Assembly: GCA_031279795.1 (NCBI GenBank)
Contig: JAITHZ010000290.1
Coordinates: forward strand, 1 to 5,544
DNA: 5,544 bases
Reading direction: 5' to 3'
Origin: Bacteroidales bacterium
Lineage (GTDB): Bacteria > Bacteroidota > Bacteroidia > Bacteroidales > WRGA01
A program made the position numbers and the translations under genes. Positions within the stretch are counted from its first letter, which is position 1; each line of letters begins with the position of its first letter. Positions 5,412 to 5,544 of the stretch are shown here, piece by piece. Under the pieces are notes generated by a model. That model searched no databases. It was not told the origin of the DNA and was given only the letters and a program-made list of their open reading frames with translations.

Positions 5412-5476
5412 CCAAATAAATTACTAATTTGTTTTATTTATTTTATTTGCTTAATTTATTTATTTGTTTTGTTTTT
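5412..5476. other. A/T-rich low-complexity stretch, no gene
   Basis: Runs of TTTATTTATTTTATTTG type and almost no G/C. No open frame, promoter or RNA gene can be supported here. ACGGTAAG at 5404-5411, just before it, also occurs at 1679-1686, and GCCAAATAAA (5411-5420) occurs inverted at 1726-1735, so this stretch may share an ancestor with the interval at 1679-1735. Confidence 0.5.
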
Positions 5477-5511
5477 ACTAATCACTAATCATTAATCACT
5501 ATTCACTAAAT
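5477..5511 (+). repeat. ACTAATC heptad array, inverse of the GATTAGT array
   Basis: Five units in register: two ACTAATC, then ATTAATC, ACTATTC and ACTAAAT. ACTAATC is the exact reverse complement of GATTAGT, so this block faces the array at 5163-5236 as an inverted repeat about 240 bp away. The remaining bases to 5544 are T-rich with no feature seen. Confidence 0.85.
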
Positions 5512-5544
5512 TCTTTCCTTTATTTTGTATTTTTTTTCAATACT

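Noticed and set aside
5163..5511. CRISPR array
   Set aside because: The repeat unit is only 7 bp and units are directly adjacent with no unique spacers; no cas gene is present.
5143..5544. Insertion sequence after the receptor gene
   Set aside because: No transposase frame is present; repeats are simple heptads. A non-autonomous element remains possible and is listed as a finding.

Overview
The window looks like chromosomal DNA of a Bacteroidota bacterium, probably Bacteroidales. The reasons are the -7 elements of the TAnnTTTG type, A/T-rich start regions without Shine-Dalgarno sequences, a carboxypeptidase-regulatory/plug/beta-barrel outer membrane protein, and long A/T-rich intergenic spaces. 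No rRNA, tRNA, CRISPR array or transposase gene is visible.

Left part (1-1579, minus strand): a three-gene operon read right to left. It encodes a six-helix membrane protein (923-1528), a 99-residue winged-helix regulator (627-926, overlapping the previous stop by ATGA) and a multi-pass membrane protein resembling DUF4173/DUF4153 proteins that runs off the left edge (1-551). The same 28-bp promoter/palindrome element, 21/28 identical and carrying CTTTG-N5-CAAAG, lies before the first gene and again before the third. I infer that the regulator controls both points.

Middle (1580-2760): a 411-bp divergent intergenic region holds a tandem array of a 7-bp unit (AATTAAG), its exact reverse complement about 200 bp further on, a short GC-rich hairpin and an (AT)9 run. 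Then comes a PAP2-type phosphatase (1940-2533) with the family's three motifs. Its promoter directly abuts the second heptad array. Its last 13 codons and stop lie in a 49-bp dispersed repeat that recurs at 5236-5284. A gene-free 227-bp gap follows.

Right part (2761-5544): one large TonB-dependent-receptor-like outer membrane beta-barrel protein (793 aa), with no SusD-like partner in the window. It is followed by about 400 bp without a gene, made almost entirely of repeats: a GATTAGT array, the second copy of the dispersed repeat with a strong hairpin, a mixed CTAATTC/CTTAATC array, an A/T-rich stretch and an inverted ACTAATC array.

The protein-coding content is fairly ordinary. The less usual content is the family of ATTA-NNN heptads arranged as inverted pairs, the dispersed repeat that forms the end of the PAP2 gene, and the duplicated operator. 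The three transcription units have no obvious joint pathway beyond all acting at the cell envelope.
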